64,000 bases of DNA. Origin: an uncultured Muribaculaceae bacterium (GTDB taxonomy: Bacteria > Bacteroidota > Bacteroidia > Bacteroidales > Muribaculaceae). The position numbers were made by a program, and so were the translations under genes. Below, one piece after another: positions 52,963-61,101 of the stretch. The DNA lies in contig CAJURN010000006.1 of NCBI GenBank assembly GCA_910589055.1, forward strand, positions 13,148-77,147, given 5' to 3'. The notes beneath the pieces were generated by a model. It saw only the letters and a program-made list of their open reading frames with translations, was not told where the DNA came from and searched no databases. The stretch's first letter is position 1, and every line of letters begins with the position of its first letter.

Positions 52963-53937
52963 ATGGAAAAAGATCTGAAGATAGTATGCCTCGACGGATA
53001 CACGGTGTATCCCGCAGGCGACAGCCGTTGGGCGCGGTTTTCGGAAATCGGTGTAACCGAGATTTACGACCGCACGCCTTACGATGAGAATGAGATAATC
53101 AGTCGCTGCATTGATGCCGATGCGGTGCTGACTAACAAGACTCCGATTTCGGCACGCACAATCGCTGCCCTGCCGCGCCTTAAATATATAGGTGTGCTTG
53201 CCACGGGGTATAATATCGTTGACACCGCCGCGGCGCGCTCTGCCGGGGTTACGGTCACTAATATTCCTGCTTACAGCACGGCCTCCGTGGCGCAGATGGC
53301 GATTTCGCTCCTTCTGGCAATCACCAACCGTGTGGAGCACTATGCCGCCGCCAACCGGAACGGACGTTGGGCGGCGTGCGAGGATTTTTCTTACCGCGAT
53401 TTTCCGCTGACCGAACTTGCCGGAAAGATTTTTGGTGTGGTTGGTCTTGGAAACACAGGCTCGGCAACCGCGGCGATAGCCCGGGCGCTTGGCATGAAGG
53501 TGGCCGTATACAGCTCAAAACCGGCTTCGGCTTTGCCTGACGGCTATGTGAAGATGGAGCTTGACGAGCTTTTCCAAAATGCCGACGTCGTGAGCCTGCA
53601 TTGCCCGCTCACCGAAGGCACCCGCCATCTTGTAAATGCCACGCGCCTTGCCATGATGAAGCCTTCGGCAATCTTAATCAACACCGGCCGTGGCCCGCTC
53701 GTCGATGAGGCCGCTCTTGCCGAGGCCCTCGATTCCGGAAAAATTTATGCCGCAGGAGTGGACGTGCTGTCAACCGAACCTCCGGCAGCCGACAATCCGC
53801 TTCTTTCGGCCCGCAACTGCTTCATAACGCCGCACATAGCTTGGGCATCGGACGAAGCACGCGAGCGTCTTCTCGACATCGCGTTCGCCAACGTTAAGGC
53901 TTTCTTTGCCGGGAAAGCGTGCAACGTGGTTGGCTGA
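52963..53937 (+). CDS. D-2-hydroxyacid dehydrogenase (glycerate dehydrogenase-like)
   Basis: 324 aa from 52963 (MEKDLKIVCLDGYTVYP). NAD-binding VVGLGNTGSATAAIARALG, catalytic Arg in NTGRGPLVDEAAL, Glu in DVLSTEPP and His in TPHIAW. The family covers glycerate, hydroxypyruvate and lactate dehydrogenases; an HprA-like role is most frequent for this type in Bacteroidales, but substrate is unproven. No ACT domain, so it is not a full SerA. Followed by a terminator. Confidence 0.88.
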   Translation: MEKDLKIVCLDGYTVYPAGDSRWARFSEIGVTEIYDRTPYDENEIISRCIDADAVLTNKTPISARTIAALPRLKYIGVLATGYNIVDTAAARSAGVTVTNIPAYSTASVAQMAISLLLAITNRVEHYAAANRNGRWAACEDFSYRDFPLTELAGKIFGVVGLGNTGSATAAIARALGMKVAVYSSKPASALPDGYVKMELDELFQNADVVSLHCPLTEGTRHLVNATRLAMMKPSAILINTGRGPLVDEAALAEALDSGKIYAAGVDVLSTEPPAADNPLLSARNCFITPHIAWASDEARERLLDIAFANVKAFFAGKACNVVG

Positions 53938-53962
53938 ACAAGAAATTATTGCTAACTTCGCG

Positions 53963-53993
53963 GCTCCGCAGTCTCGCACTGCGGAGCTTTTTT
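53963..53993 (+). terminator. Rho-independent terminator after the dehydrogenase gene
   Basis: GCTCCGCAG and CTGCGGAGC with a 7-base loop, followed by six Ts. A TAACTTCG just before it (53953) is a poor promoter, because its transcript would start in the stem. Confidence 0.88.
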
Positions 53994-54015
53994 ACACGTT
54001 TTTAAACAGATTTAT

Positions 54016-55341
54016 ATGAGAAAAGTAATTGCCGCTACAGCCCTCCTTGTGGCGGGTATGTGCGTTGCTCCGGAACTATGTGCCGAGGGCTATCAGGTGA
54101 ACACTCTGAGTGCTAAACAGAATGGTATGGGCCACACGGGCACCGCCATGAAACTCGGTTCGGAGAGCATGATTTTCAATCCCGCCGGTCTGGCGTTCAT
54201 GGACAAGACTATTGATTTTTCCGGCTCTGTGACCGGTATTTTCGCCACCGCGCATGCCAAGGTTGACGGAACGGAATATTCCACTGCCAATGATCCTTCG
54301 ACCCCCCTGTCGTTCAACCTCGGAATGAGCGTGTACGACAAACTTAAGGTGGGTGTGAGCTTCTACACCCCCTACGGTTCAGGAATCAACTGGGGCGAGA
54401 ACTGGCCCGGTGCGGTGCTGAATCAGTCGGTCAAGCTCCAGGCCTTTACCGTGCAGCCCACTGTGGCATGGCGCATACTTCCCAACCTGTCGATCGGTGC
54501 CGGTGCAATGGTGACATGGGGCAACGTCGACCTCAACAAGGGTCTCGTGACTCCCGGTTCGCTCAATAATCTTCTCACGGCCATGGGCATGCCCATGCGC
54601 TTTGAGGACACTCCCGCGTCAATCAACCTTTCCGGCAAAGCTGCCGTTACGGTAGGCGTGAATGTAGGAGCTATGTGGGATATTTCCGACAAGGTTACTG
54701 TCGGAGCTTCGTTCCGCTCGCAGATGGGCATGAAGGTGAAGTGCGGCAACGCTTCGGTAAGCTACGCCAACGAAGCGGCACAGGGTCTTCTCCAGCAGCA
54801 GCTCAATATTCTCAACCAGGCCAATTTCAAGGCTGAAATGCCTTGTGCGGCCGTTTATAACATCGGTGTGAGCTACAAGCCCGTCAAAAAGCTCATCCTC
54901 GCTTTCGATGCCCAGCTCACGGGCTGGAACGCTTACAAGTCGCTCGACATCGAATTCCTCAGCGAGCAGCTTACTCCCTACAACCAGCACCTTGAAAAGA
55001 ACTACCGCAATTCATGGACATTCCACCTCGGCGGCCAGTACTCGCTCACGGAACGTTTCGACCTTCGTGCCGGACTTATGCTCGACACAACTCCCGTGCG
55101 CAAGACCAACTATAATCCCGAGACTCCGGGCATGACAAAGATTGAGCCTGCCGTAGGCTTCTCATTCTATCCGGTGAAGAATTTCTCGATTGACGCCGCC
55201 CTGCAATATGTAGCCGGACTTGGCTACGACGGCGCCTCCTGCTCCTACGCCGACCTCCTTGCCGGAAAAGTCGACGTATTCACCGCCGACTACAACGTCC
55301 ACGCCTGGAACCCCTCCATCGGCGTAACCTTCCGCTTCTGA
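54016..55341 (+). CDS. OmpP1/FadL/TodX-family outer-membrane transporter
   Basis: 441 aa with signal peptide (VIAATALLVAGMCVAPELCA). FadL-type opening: GYQVNTLSAKQNGMGHTGTAMKLGSESMIFNPAGLAFMD with the conserved NPAG, then a 14-strand-type barrel pattern ending in Phe (GVTFRF). Such channels take up long-chain fatty acids or other hydrophobic compounds. In T9SS organisms the family includes PorV, but the PorV-specific features cannot be judged here. Monocistronic, with a terminator at 55372. Confidence 0.9.
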   Translation: MRKVIAATALLVAGMCVAPELCAEGYQVNTLSAKQNGMGHTGTAMKLGSESMIFNPAGLAFMDKTIDFSGSVTGIFATAHAKVDGTEYSTANDPSTPLSFNLGMSVYDKLKVGVSFYTPYGSGINWGENWPGAVLNQSVKLQAFTVQPTVAWRILPNLSIGAGAMVTWGNVDLNKGLVTPGSLNNLLTAMGMPMRFEDTPASINLSGKAAVTVGVNVGAMWDISDKVTVGASFRSQMGMKVKCGNASVSYANEAAQGLLQQQLNILNQANFKAEMPCAAVYNIGVSYKPVKKLILAFDAQLTGWNAYKSLDIEFLSEQLTPYNQHLEKNYRNSWTFHLGGQYSLTERFDLRAGLMLDTTPVRKTNYNPETPGMTKIEPAVGFSFYPVKNFSIDAALQYVAGLGYDGASCSYADLLAGKVDVFTADYNVHAWNPSIGVTFRF

Positions 55342-55371
55342 TATATGTCGTAGCCGTAAGACAACAACAAT

Positions 55372-55424
55372 AATAAAGCCCCGACTCATATGCTGCGTAG
55401 CTTCATACAGGTCGGGGCTTTATT
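55372..55424. terminator. Bidirectional terminator
   Basis: AATAAAGCCCCGAC and GTCGGGGCTTTATT form a perfect 14-bp stem around a 25-base loop, between the convergent porin and amylase genes. Confidence 0.88.
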
Positions 55425-55433
55425 GTGTAGGGA

Positions 55434-57131
55434 TTAGTGCCGCGTGATTATTGCTATGTTGTTGCGGTAGTGGGGGAAGGTTATTTTGCCGTTGGTGACT
55501 GTGGCGGTCTGGCCGGTGTAGAGTTCAACGAGGGTTTCTCCATCGGAGAAAAACGGCGACACGTTGATATCGGTACCATCGGCGGGAAGAACGCGTATCA
55601 TCACGGTGTCGGAGCCGGCTGTGCGCACACATGTGTGCGAGTCGAGAGTGATTTGCCGTCCTTTGCCAATGGCCGGATGTGATTGACGGATGTTTCCGAG
55701 CCGTGCGAAATGTTCGGATAGCGCGTTGTCGGCTGTCGCCCAGTTCATGTCGGAACGGAAAGCCTGGGCGCTGTCGATGTTGAATCTCGCATCGCTCAGC
55801 GGGCGACGGGTTTCATCGCCGTAGAATATCTGCACCGCTCCCGGGGCGAGCAGCAGGCTTGTGGCGCAGTCGGTCATGTTGTCAATGTCGGCATCGCGGT
55901 GGTAGGAGTTGTTCAGATAGCTCAGGGGCCACCATCCGGGATGGGCTTCAATACTGTCGGAATAGGACTGCCAAGTGTATGTGATGGCATCAAGATCGCC
56001 TTTCTTGGGGAAGTTGCAGTTTACCATATTTGAGAATCCGGCTGCGGCGTAGTCCGGCTTGTACTCAATTCCTGACGGTTCGAAATCGCCGGTCATGAAA
56101 AAGTTGTCGGTCCATTCGGCTCCGGGTTTGCCTGCGTTCTTTTTCCTCCAGCGCGAGAGAGCTTCGTTGCAGGCTTCGTTCAATTCTTTCCAACGGTCGA
56201 GACGGGTGTTTTCGACGATGTCGCAGCGGAATCCGTCGATTCCGAACTCCTCCACCCATGAAGCATTCCATCCGATAAGATGGCCGAGCGGACTGAGACC
56301 TTTGACATCGCGCAAGCGTCGTGCCGACGGGTTGACCCACGGGTCGTTGGCATTTCCCTCGCGTTGCCACTTGCGCTGCAGAAACCCGGGAATCTCAACG
56401 GTCGAGTCGCTTTCGTCCTTGAAGTCGGGGAGTCCGTACAGTGTGGCTTCGAGAGGGTTGCTTTCGTCCCATGCTTCGTCGGGCATGCGTATCCACTCCT
56501 TGCCGTACCATCCGTCCCATTGGCCGCGTGTGTCGAAAAAACGGTCGTAGCTCCAAGAGCGTATGTGTGCGGCGGCTTCGCTTTCGGAAAGTCCGGTGTC
56601 GGCGAATCCGTATTGCACGGCGTCGAGTAAGGTCGGGTAGCCGGGATTGTTGAGGTTGGCGCCGAGCATCACGCGTATTCCTTGGGAATGTAAGGTGTCC
56701 ACAAGTTCGCGGAATTCTTCTGCCGTGCCATAGTTGCGGTCGATTTGTGTGTAGTCCAAGGGGTAGTAGCCATGATAGCCGTAGTGGGGAAAGTCGTTGA
56801 CGGCGCCGCTCCCCGACATCCATCCGTGAATTTGCTCGTACACGTCGGTCATCCACACGACGTCGATGCCGAGATTTGTGAAATATCCCTCGCGAGCTTT
56901 CTCGAGCATGCCCTTGAAGTCGCCGCCATGAAAGGTGGCTGCGTTGAGTTGCTCCGAGCCATAGTCGTTACGGCGTCCGTAGTTGAGGTCGTTGTCAGGA
57001 TTGCCGTTGCAGAAACGGTCGGTTATCACGAAATAAATGTTGGCTTTTTCCCAACTGAAGTTGTCTTCGGCGGCCTGCATGCCGGGTGCAAGGCTCAGGA
57101 TGGTGAGTAATGGCAGTATTGTTTTTTTCAT
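55434..57131 (-). CDS. Secreted GH13 alpha-amylase
   Basis: 565 aa from the ATG at 57131 (MKKTILPLLTILSLAPGMQAA, signal peptide); a promoter at 57149 excludes the longer frame to 57179. GH13 pattern: NIYFVITDRFCNGNPDND, LGIDVVWMTDVYEQIHGWMSG, nucleophile Asp in IDGFRCDIVENTRL, acid Glu in FMTGDFEPSG, third acid probably within YHRDADIDN. The third-acid region lacks the usual NHD, so confirm. A C-terminal beta domain ends the protein. Likely degrades starch or glycogen in the periplasm. Confidence 0.88.
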   Translation of the reverse strand: MKKTILPLLTILSLAPGMQAAEDNFSWEKANIYFVITDRFCNGNPDNDLNYGRRNDYGSEQLNAATFHGGDFKGMLEKAREGYFTNLGIDVVWMTDVYEQIHGWMSGSGAVNDFPHYGYHGYYPLDYTQIDRNYGTAEEFRELVDTLHSQGIRVMLGANLNNPGYPTLLDAVQYGFADTGLSESEAAAHIRSWSYDRFFDTRGQWDGWYGKEWIRMPDEAWDESNPLEATLYGLPDFKDESDSTVEIPGFLQRKWQREGNANDPWVNPSARRLRDVKGLSPLGHLIGWNASWVEEFGIDGFRCDIVENTRLDRWKELNEACNEALSRWRKKNAGKPGAEWTDNFFMTGDFEPSGIEYKPDYAAAGFSNMVNCNFPKKGDLDAITYTWQSYSDSIEAHPGWWPLSYLNNSYHRDADIDNMTDCATSLLLAPGAVQIFYGDETRRPLSDARFNIDSAQAFRSDMNWATADNALSEHFARLGNIRQSHPAIGKGRQITLDSHTCVRTAGSDTVMIRVLPADGTDINVSPFFSDGETLVELYTGQTATVTNGKITFPHYRNNIAIITRH

Positions 57132-57148
57132 CGAGTAAGTTTTTCCGG

Positions 57149-57156
57149 CAAAATTA
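57149..57156 (-). promoter_or_regulatory. Predicted -7 element of the amylase promoter
   Basis: Minus-strand TAATTTTG, 17 bases before the ATG at 57131; an ATTG lies 20 bases upstream. The resulting leader would be very short. Confidence 0.5.
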
Positions 57157-57195
57157 TCCACCGGAATCCACTTGCGCAATGCTGATTTATAACCA

Positions 57196-57368
57196 TTCTC
57201 AGAAACTGTTTAAATTTATATGATACAGATTTTGAGAAATATTGTAAGATGGATTTTTGCATGCGATGAGGGCGTGTGGCAGTAGCCACTCAACCGAAGA
57301 GCATCCAAAAATACGCTGACAAGATTCTCAAAGGCATAGATAGATAAATTTTAAACAGTTTCTCAGAA
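57196..57368. mobile_element. MITE-like element with ~23-bp terminal inverted repeats
   Basis: The left end (57196-57219: TTCTCAGAAACTGTTTAAAT and a few more bases) and the right end (57345-57368) are inverted copies differing by one indel and one base. Between them lie nested inverted pairs such as TTTTGAGAA (57230) and TTCTCAAA (57325), and no reading frame. Ends of the form GAAACTGTTTAAA are reminiscent of insertion-sequence termini. The right end contains the last codons and TGA of the LuxR-type gene. No target duplication could be defined. Confidence 0.65.
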
Positions 57369-58139
57369 CAACTTCATGGCTGTTGCGGCCATCACGGCTT
57401 CCATGGAATTTCCTACGCTGAGTTTCTCGAGAATGTTCTGCCGGTGGCGGTTTACGGTGTTTATGCTTATTCCGAGTATGTCGGCAATCTGTTTGCTGGG
57501 TTTGCCCTGTCGTATCAGGGTGAGCACTTCCTTCTCGCGGGAGGTGAGAAGATGGGAGCGCTGTTCCGACAGTTGGATGTCGGCGATTTCACCGGTGACG
57601 GTGTTGATGATGTGGGGATTTATTCCGGGAGTTTCCTCCTGAGTGGCCGACAATTTATAGCAGCACAGGATAAGCCAAATTTTTCCGCGTGGCGAAAGGC
57701 GGAGCACCTGAGTGGTGTTGTCGCAATGGATATACCGGCCGCTTGCCCCTTTTATGCGGATCCGGCAGCTTGCCTTGTAAGAAGTCTTGCGCTCGGGCGG
57801 GAGGGCGTCTGTAAATTTGAAGAATTCATATTCAAGCATACGCTTGTCAACGAGGTCTTCGGGATGAAGCCGAACGTAAATCGCGTCTTCATCGCTCGAA
57901 TCCACTTCCGCGACCATCATCCCGCTCTCATCACGGATGCCGATAAGCCGGGCGAAGGAATTGGCGACTATGATGCAGCGGTCGGCCGACGCGTCGGTAA
58001 TCACGCGGCAGTCGTCGTCGAGCGTCACGCATGTAGCCGCCATCTCGGCGCATTGTCGCATTTCCAACCTGTCAAGCGTCTCGGAATCAAGTTCCTGACG
58101 TCGGTATATATTGTTGAGTTCTTTGCGTAGTACGTCCAT
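57363..58139 (-). CDS. LuxR-family transcriptional regulator with PAS-like N-terminal domain
   Basis: 258 aa. Residues ~30-170 look PAS-like: TDASADRCIIVANSFARLIGI, then KASCRIRIKGASGRYIHCDN and GKIWLILCCYK. The C-terminal ~60 residues are a LuxR helix-turn-helix: LTSREKEVLTLIRQGKPSKQIADILGIS, NTVNRHRQNILEKL. No receiver domain, so not a classic response regulator. Its final residues and stop codon lie in the right repeat of the MITE-like element, so the native end may have been replaced. Divergent from the acyltransferase gene. Confidence 0.85.
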   Translation of the reverse strand: MDVLRKELNNIYRRQELDSETLDRLEMRQCAEMAATCVTLDDDCRVITDASADRCIIVANSFARLIGIRDESGMMVAEVDSSDEDAIYVRLHPEDLVDKRMLEYEFFKFTDALPPERKTSYKASCRIRIKGASGRYIHCDNTTQVLRLSPRGKIWLILCCYKLSATQEETPGINPHIINTVTGEIADIQLSEQRSHLLTSREKEVLTLIRQGKPSKQIADILGISINTVNRHRQNILEKLSVGNSMEAVMAATAMKLF

Positions 58140-58193
58140 CGGGGCTGTGCGTAGTGGTTATTTTTCAGTATTTACACGAATATTGATTACTCG

Positions 58194-58201
58194 TAACTTT
58201 G
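58194..58201 (+). promoter_or_regulatory. Predicted -7 element of acyltransferase promoter
   Basis: TAACTTTG, 34 bases before the ATG at 58236; a TTTA lies at the -33 position. It is only three bases from the divergent promoter of the LuxR-type gene. Confidence 0.55.
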
Positions 58202-58204
58202 CGG

Positions 58205-58236
58205 CAAAATTACAGAAATTAAGTAGTGTGTACAAA
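58205..58236 (-). promoter_or_regulatory. Predicted promoter of LuxR-type gene, overlapping the divergent promoter
   Basis: On the minus strand TTTG (58236-58233), 20 bases and TAATTTTG (58212-58205). Its -33 box overlaps the start codon of the acyltransferase gene. Confidence 0.6.
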
Positions 58237-59291
58237 TGACTGAGAGAATTGTTTTCCTTGACTATATGCGCGTGATTGCGTGCTTTATGGTAATTATGGT
58301 ACATTCGTGTGAGTTCTTTTTCATCGACGGTTCGGAAATCGGAATCCGCTCCATGAGCGACGGACTGTGGGTGAGCGTGGTCGACAGCGCGTTCCGCTGT
58401 TCGGTACCCTTGTTCGTGATGATATCGGCATGGCTGCTCGTGCCTTTGCGCGAGCCTGCGGGTGTTTTTTTCCGCAAGCGCCTGCTTCGCGTGGTGGTGC
58501 CCTTTGCCGTGTGGTCGGTGCTTTATGCTTCGCTGCCGTGTCTGTGGGGTGCGATGGATGCCGGGTCTGTGGCTTCGTCGCTGCTTCACCTTGTGTATAA
58601 TTTCAATGCCGATGCCGGGCATCTGTGGTTTGTGTACATGCTCGCGGGGCTTTATCTTTTCATGCCCGTGATTTCGCCCTGGCTCGAGAAGGCGGGTCGC
58701 AGGGCCGAAGCTATGTTCCTGACGGCATGGTTCTTGTCGACATTCTTTCCGTATATCCGCGATGCTGTCGGGGATGTCTATGGCGAGTGCTACTGGAATG
58801 AGTATAATCTGTTGTGGTACTTTTCGGGATTTATAGGCTACCTCGTGCTGGCTCACTATCTGCGATGCTATGTCTCGATTCCGCGGCGGGTGAAAGTACT
58901 TGTTGGCAGCGTGCTCTATCTTGCCGGCTATGCCGTTACGGCTTTGATATTGTACAACCGTATTCCCGGCGTCGAAACGCTTCAGCAACTTGAACTTAGC
59001 TGGCGCTTCTGCACGCCCAATGTTGTGGTGGAAAGTCTCGGGGCGTTCTTGATAATACAGGGAATTTTCGAGAAATCTCGGAAGCCGGAGCCTGTCGCAA
59101 CGCTTTCCGCATTGAGCTATGGAGTGTATCTTGCGCATATATTTGTGCTTGGCGCGGTCTACAATCTCACCGAAGGCGTTTTCTCGACCCCTGTCACCAT
59201 TATTTTGGTGGGCGTGCTCACGTTTATCACCTGTTTTATCCTTGTCAAGCTCATTTCTTTCATCCCCGGGAGCAAATATATAATAGGGTAG
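58236..59291 (+). CDS. Acyltransferase 3 family membrane protein
   Basis: 351 aa with ~10 membrane segments. The family start FLDYMRVIACFMVIMVHSCE, containing the conserved His of helix 1, and FRCSVPLFVMISAWLLVPL are clear. SYGVYLAHIFVLG is at the C-terminal end. Such enzymes O-acetylate or O-succinylate surface sugars or peptidoglycan; the acceptor is unknown. No glycan gene cluster adjoins it. Confidence 0.9.
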   Translation: MTERIVFLDYMRVIACFMVIMVHSCEFFFIDGSEIGIRSMSDGLWVSVVDSAFRCSVPLFVMISAWLLVPLREPAGVFFRKRLLRVVVPFAVWSVLYASLPCLWGAMDAGSVASSLLHLVYNFNADAGHLWFVYMLAGLYLFMPVISPWLEKAGRRAEAMFLTAWFLSTFFPYIRDAVGDVYGECYWNEYNLLWYFSGFIGYLVLAHYLRCYVSIPRRVKVLVGSVLYLAGYAVTALILYNRIPGVETLQQLELSWRFCTPNVVVESLGAFLIIQGIFEKSRKPEPVATLSALSYGVYLAHIFVLGAVYNLTEGVFSTPVTIILVGVLTFITCFILVKLISFIPGSKYIIG

Positions 59292-59368
59292 AGCGGTGTC
59301 TGGGGCGGTTTTTCATTTGTTGTGGATTTTTAAGCACTTACAAGCCATGATATTTCAAAAAAAATCCG

Positions 59369-59376
59369 TATCTTTG
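59369..59376 (+). promoter_or_regulatory. Predicted -7 element of glycogen operon promoter
   Basis: TATCTTTG, 26 bases before the glycogen synthase ATG. The -33 region shows only CATG. Confidence 0.5.
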
Positions 59377-59401
59377 CACCTCGTAAGTAGATATTCACAG
59401 A

Positions 59402-61081
59402 ATGAAAGATTGTATTCAAGGGAAAAGTCCTGCTGTGGCCGGACCGAAAATAGAGTTCCTGTTTGAGACCAGTTGGGAAGTTTGCAATAAAATCGGTGGT
59501 ATTTACACCGTACTCTCCAGCAAAGCGAAAACACTTCATAGCCAATACAAGGATAAGCTGATTTTTATCGGGCCCGATGTTTGGACTCAGGAGAATCCTT
59601 CCCCATATTTTGAAGAAGTACCCTCGCTCATGCACAAGTGGGCGGAAAGCTCTTTCTTTCCCGAGGGCGTCGACGTACGCGTCGGCCGTTGGAACGTACC
59701 CGGCCGTCCGGTTGCCATACTTGTGAAATTCGATGGCATGTACGCCTCAAAGAACGATTTTTACGGGCGCATGTGGAATCTCTACGGCGTTGACTCGCTC
59801 CATGCTTACGGCGATTACGACGAAGGCTGTGCTTTCGGACGCGCCGCCGCCCTGGTGATTGAAAGCATCATCAGTTTCTACAACGCCAATCCTGCTTCCG
59901 TTGTGGCGCACTTTGACGAATGGACCACCGCAAGCGGTCTGCTCGCCCTCAAGGCCGACATGCCCCAAGTGGCTACCGTGTTCACCACCCACGCCACCAG
60001 CATAGGCCGCAGCATCTGCGGCAACGGAAAGCCCCTCTACGACTATCTTAGCGCTTACAACGGCGACCAGATGGCGCGTGAGCTGAATATGGAGTCGAAG
60101 CACTCCCTCGAAAAAGCCGCCGCCCATGCCGCCGACTGTTTCACTACCGTGAGCGATATCACCGCCCTTGAGGCCGCGCAGCTTCTCGAACGCAAGCCGC
60201 TCGTGACTCCCAACGGATTCGAGCAGAACTTCGTGCCAGCCAAGACCAAGTATGCCGCAGCACGCAAGGCTGCCCGCAAGACATTCCTTGACGTGGCTCG
60301 CACGCTCACAGGCGTTGATTATGGCGATGACACCTTTATCCTCGCCACCTCGGGCCGTTGTGAGTACCGCAACAAGGGCATCGACGTGTTCCTTGACTCC
60401 CTCAAGACGCTTTCGGGGCTTAATCCCTCGCGTAAAGTGCTTGCATTTGTGCTCGTGCCCGCATGGTGTGCCGGCCCGCGTCCCGACCTTGCCCATGCAC
60501 TCGCTGTGGGAGCTTCGGGACGTCTGAGCGACCCCGTGCTCACCCATGCGCTCAACAATTACAACGACGACCCCATCAACCGTCGTATCCATGAAATCGG
60601 ATTCGTCAACGACGCCGATTCCAATGTTTCCGTAATCTACGTTCCCTGCTATCTCACAGGCAACGACGGAATATTCAACAAGTCGTACTACGACCTCCTT
60701 CCTGGTCTGGACGCAACTGTCTTCGCATCCTATTACGAGCCTTGGGGCTATACTCCGCTGGAAAGCATCGCCTTCGGAGTGCCCACGGTCACCACATCGC
60801 TTGCCGGATTCGGCCAGTGGATTCTGTCAATCGACGCAAACGGATTCCATAAGAGCGGCGTGAAGGTTGAGGATCGTACCGACAGCAACTATCGCACGGT
60901 AGTTGCCGAGATTGCTTACGATATGAATCTCCTTATCGGTATGGATGCCAAGCAGATAAAGGCCGTGCGTGAAGCCGCCGTGGCTACCGCCAATCAGGCC
61001 GCATGGAAAGAATTTATCAAATATTATGACGAGGCTTATGCCGACGCACTGAAGGCAGTCTCGAAAAAACCTAAAAAATAA
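59402..61081 (+). CDS. Glycogen synthase, GT3 (eukaryote-like) type
   Basis: 559 aa. The N-terminus FLFETSWEVCNKIGGIYTVLSSKA has the KxGG-like sugar-nucleotide loop, followed by VVAHFDEWTTASGLLALK, VFTTHATSIGRSICGNG and SDITALEAAQLLERKP. The C-terminal part has FASYYEPWGYTPLESIAFGVPTVTTSLAGFG with the catalytic Glu pair. The order matches GT3 glycogen synthases found in animals, fungi and Bacteroidetes, not the bacterial GT5 GlgA. UDP-glucose donor is therefore likely. 20 bases from glgP, same operon. Confidence 0.9.
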   Translation: MKDCIQGKSPAVAGPKIEFLFETSWEVCNKIGGIYTVLSSKAKTLHSQYKDKLIFIGPDVWTQENPSPYFEEVPSLMHKWAESSFFPEGVDVRVGRWNVPGRPVAILVKFDGMYASKNDFYGRMWNLYGVDSLHAYGDYDEGCAFGRAAALVIESIISFYNANPASVVAHFDEWTTASGLLALKADMPQVATVFTTHATSIGRSICGNGKPLYDYLSAYNGDQMARELNMESKHSLEKAAAHAADCFTTVSDITALEAAQLLERKPLVTPNGFEQNFVPAKTKYAAARKAARKTFLDVARTLTGVDYGDDTFILATSGRCEYRNKGIDVFLDSLKTLSGLNPSRKVLAFVLVPAWCAGPRPDLAHALAVGASGRLSDPVLTHALNNYNDDPINRRIHEIGFVNDADSNVSVIYVPCYLTGNDGIFNKSYYDLLPGLDATVFASYYEPWGYTPLESIAFGVPTVTTSLAGFGQWILSIDANGFHKSGVKVEDRTDSNYRTVVAEIAYDMNLLIGMDAKQIKAVREAAVATANQAAWKEFIKYYDEAYADALKAVSKKPKK

Positions 61082-61101
61082 CCTATTAACAGATATAATT
61101 T

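Noticed and set aside
57180..57362. Insertion sequence with transposase
   Set aside because: Terminal repeats are present, but the ~125-base interior has no reading frame; treated as a MITE-like element.
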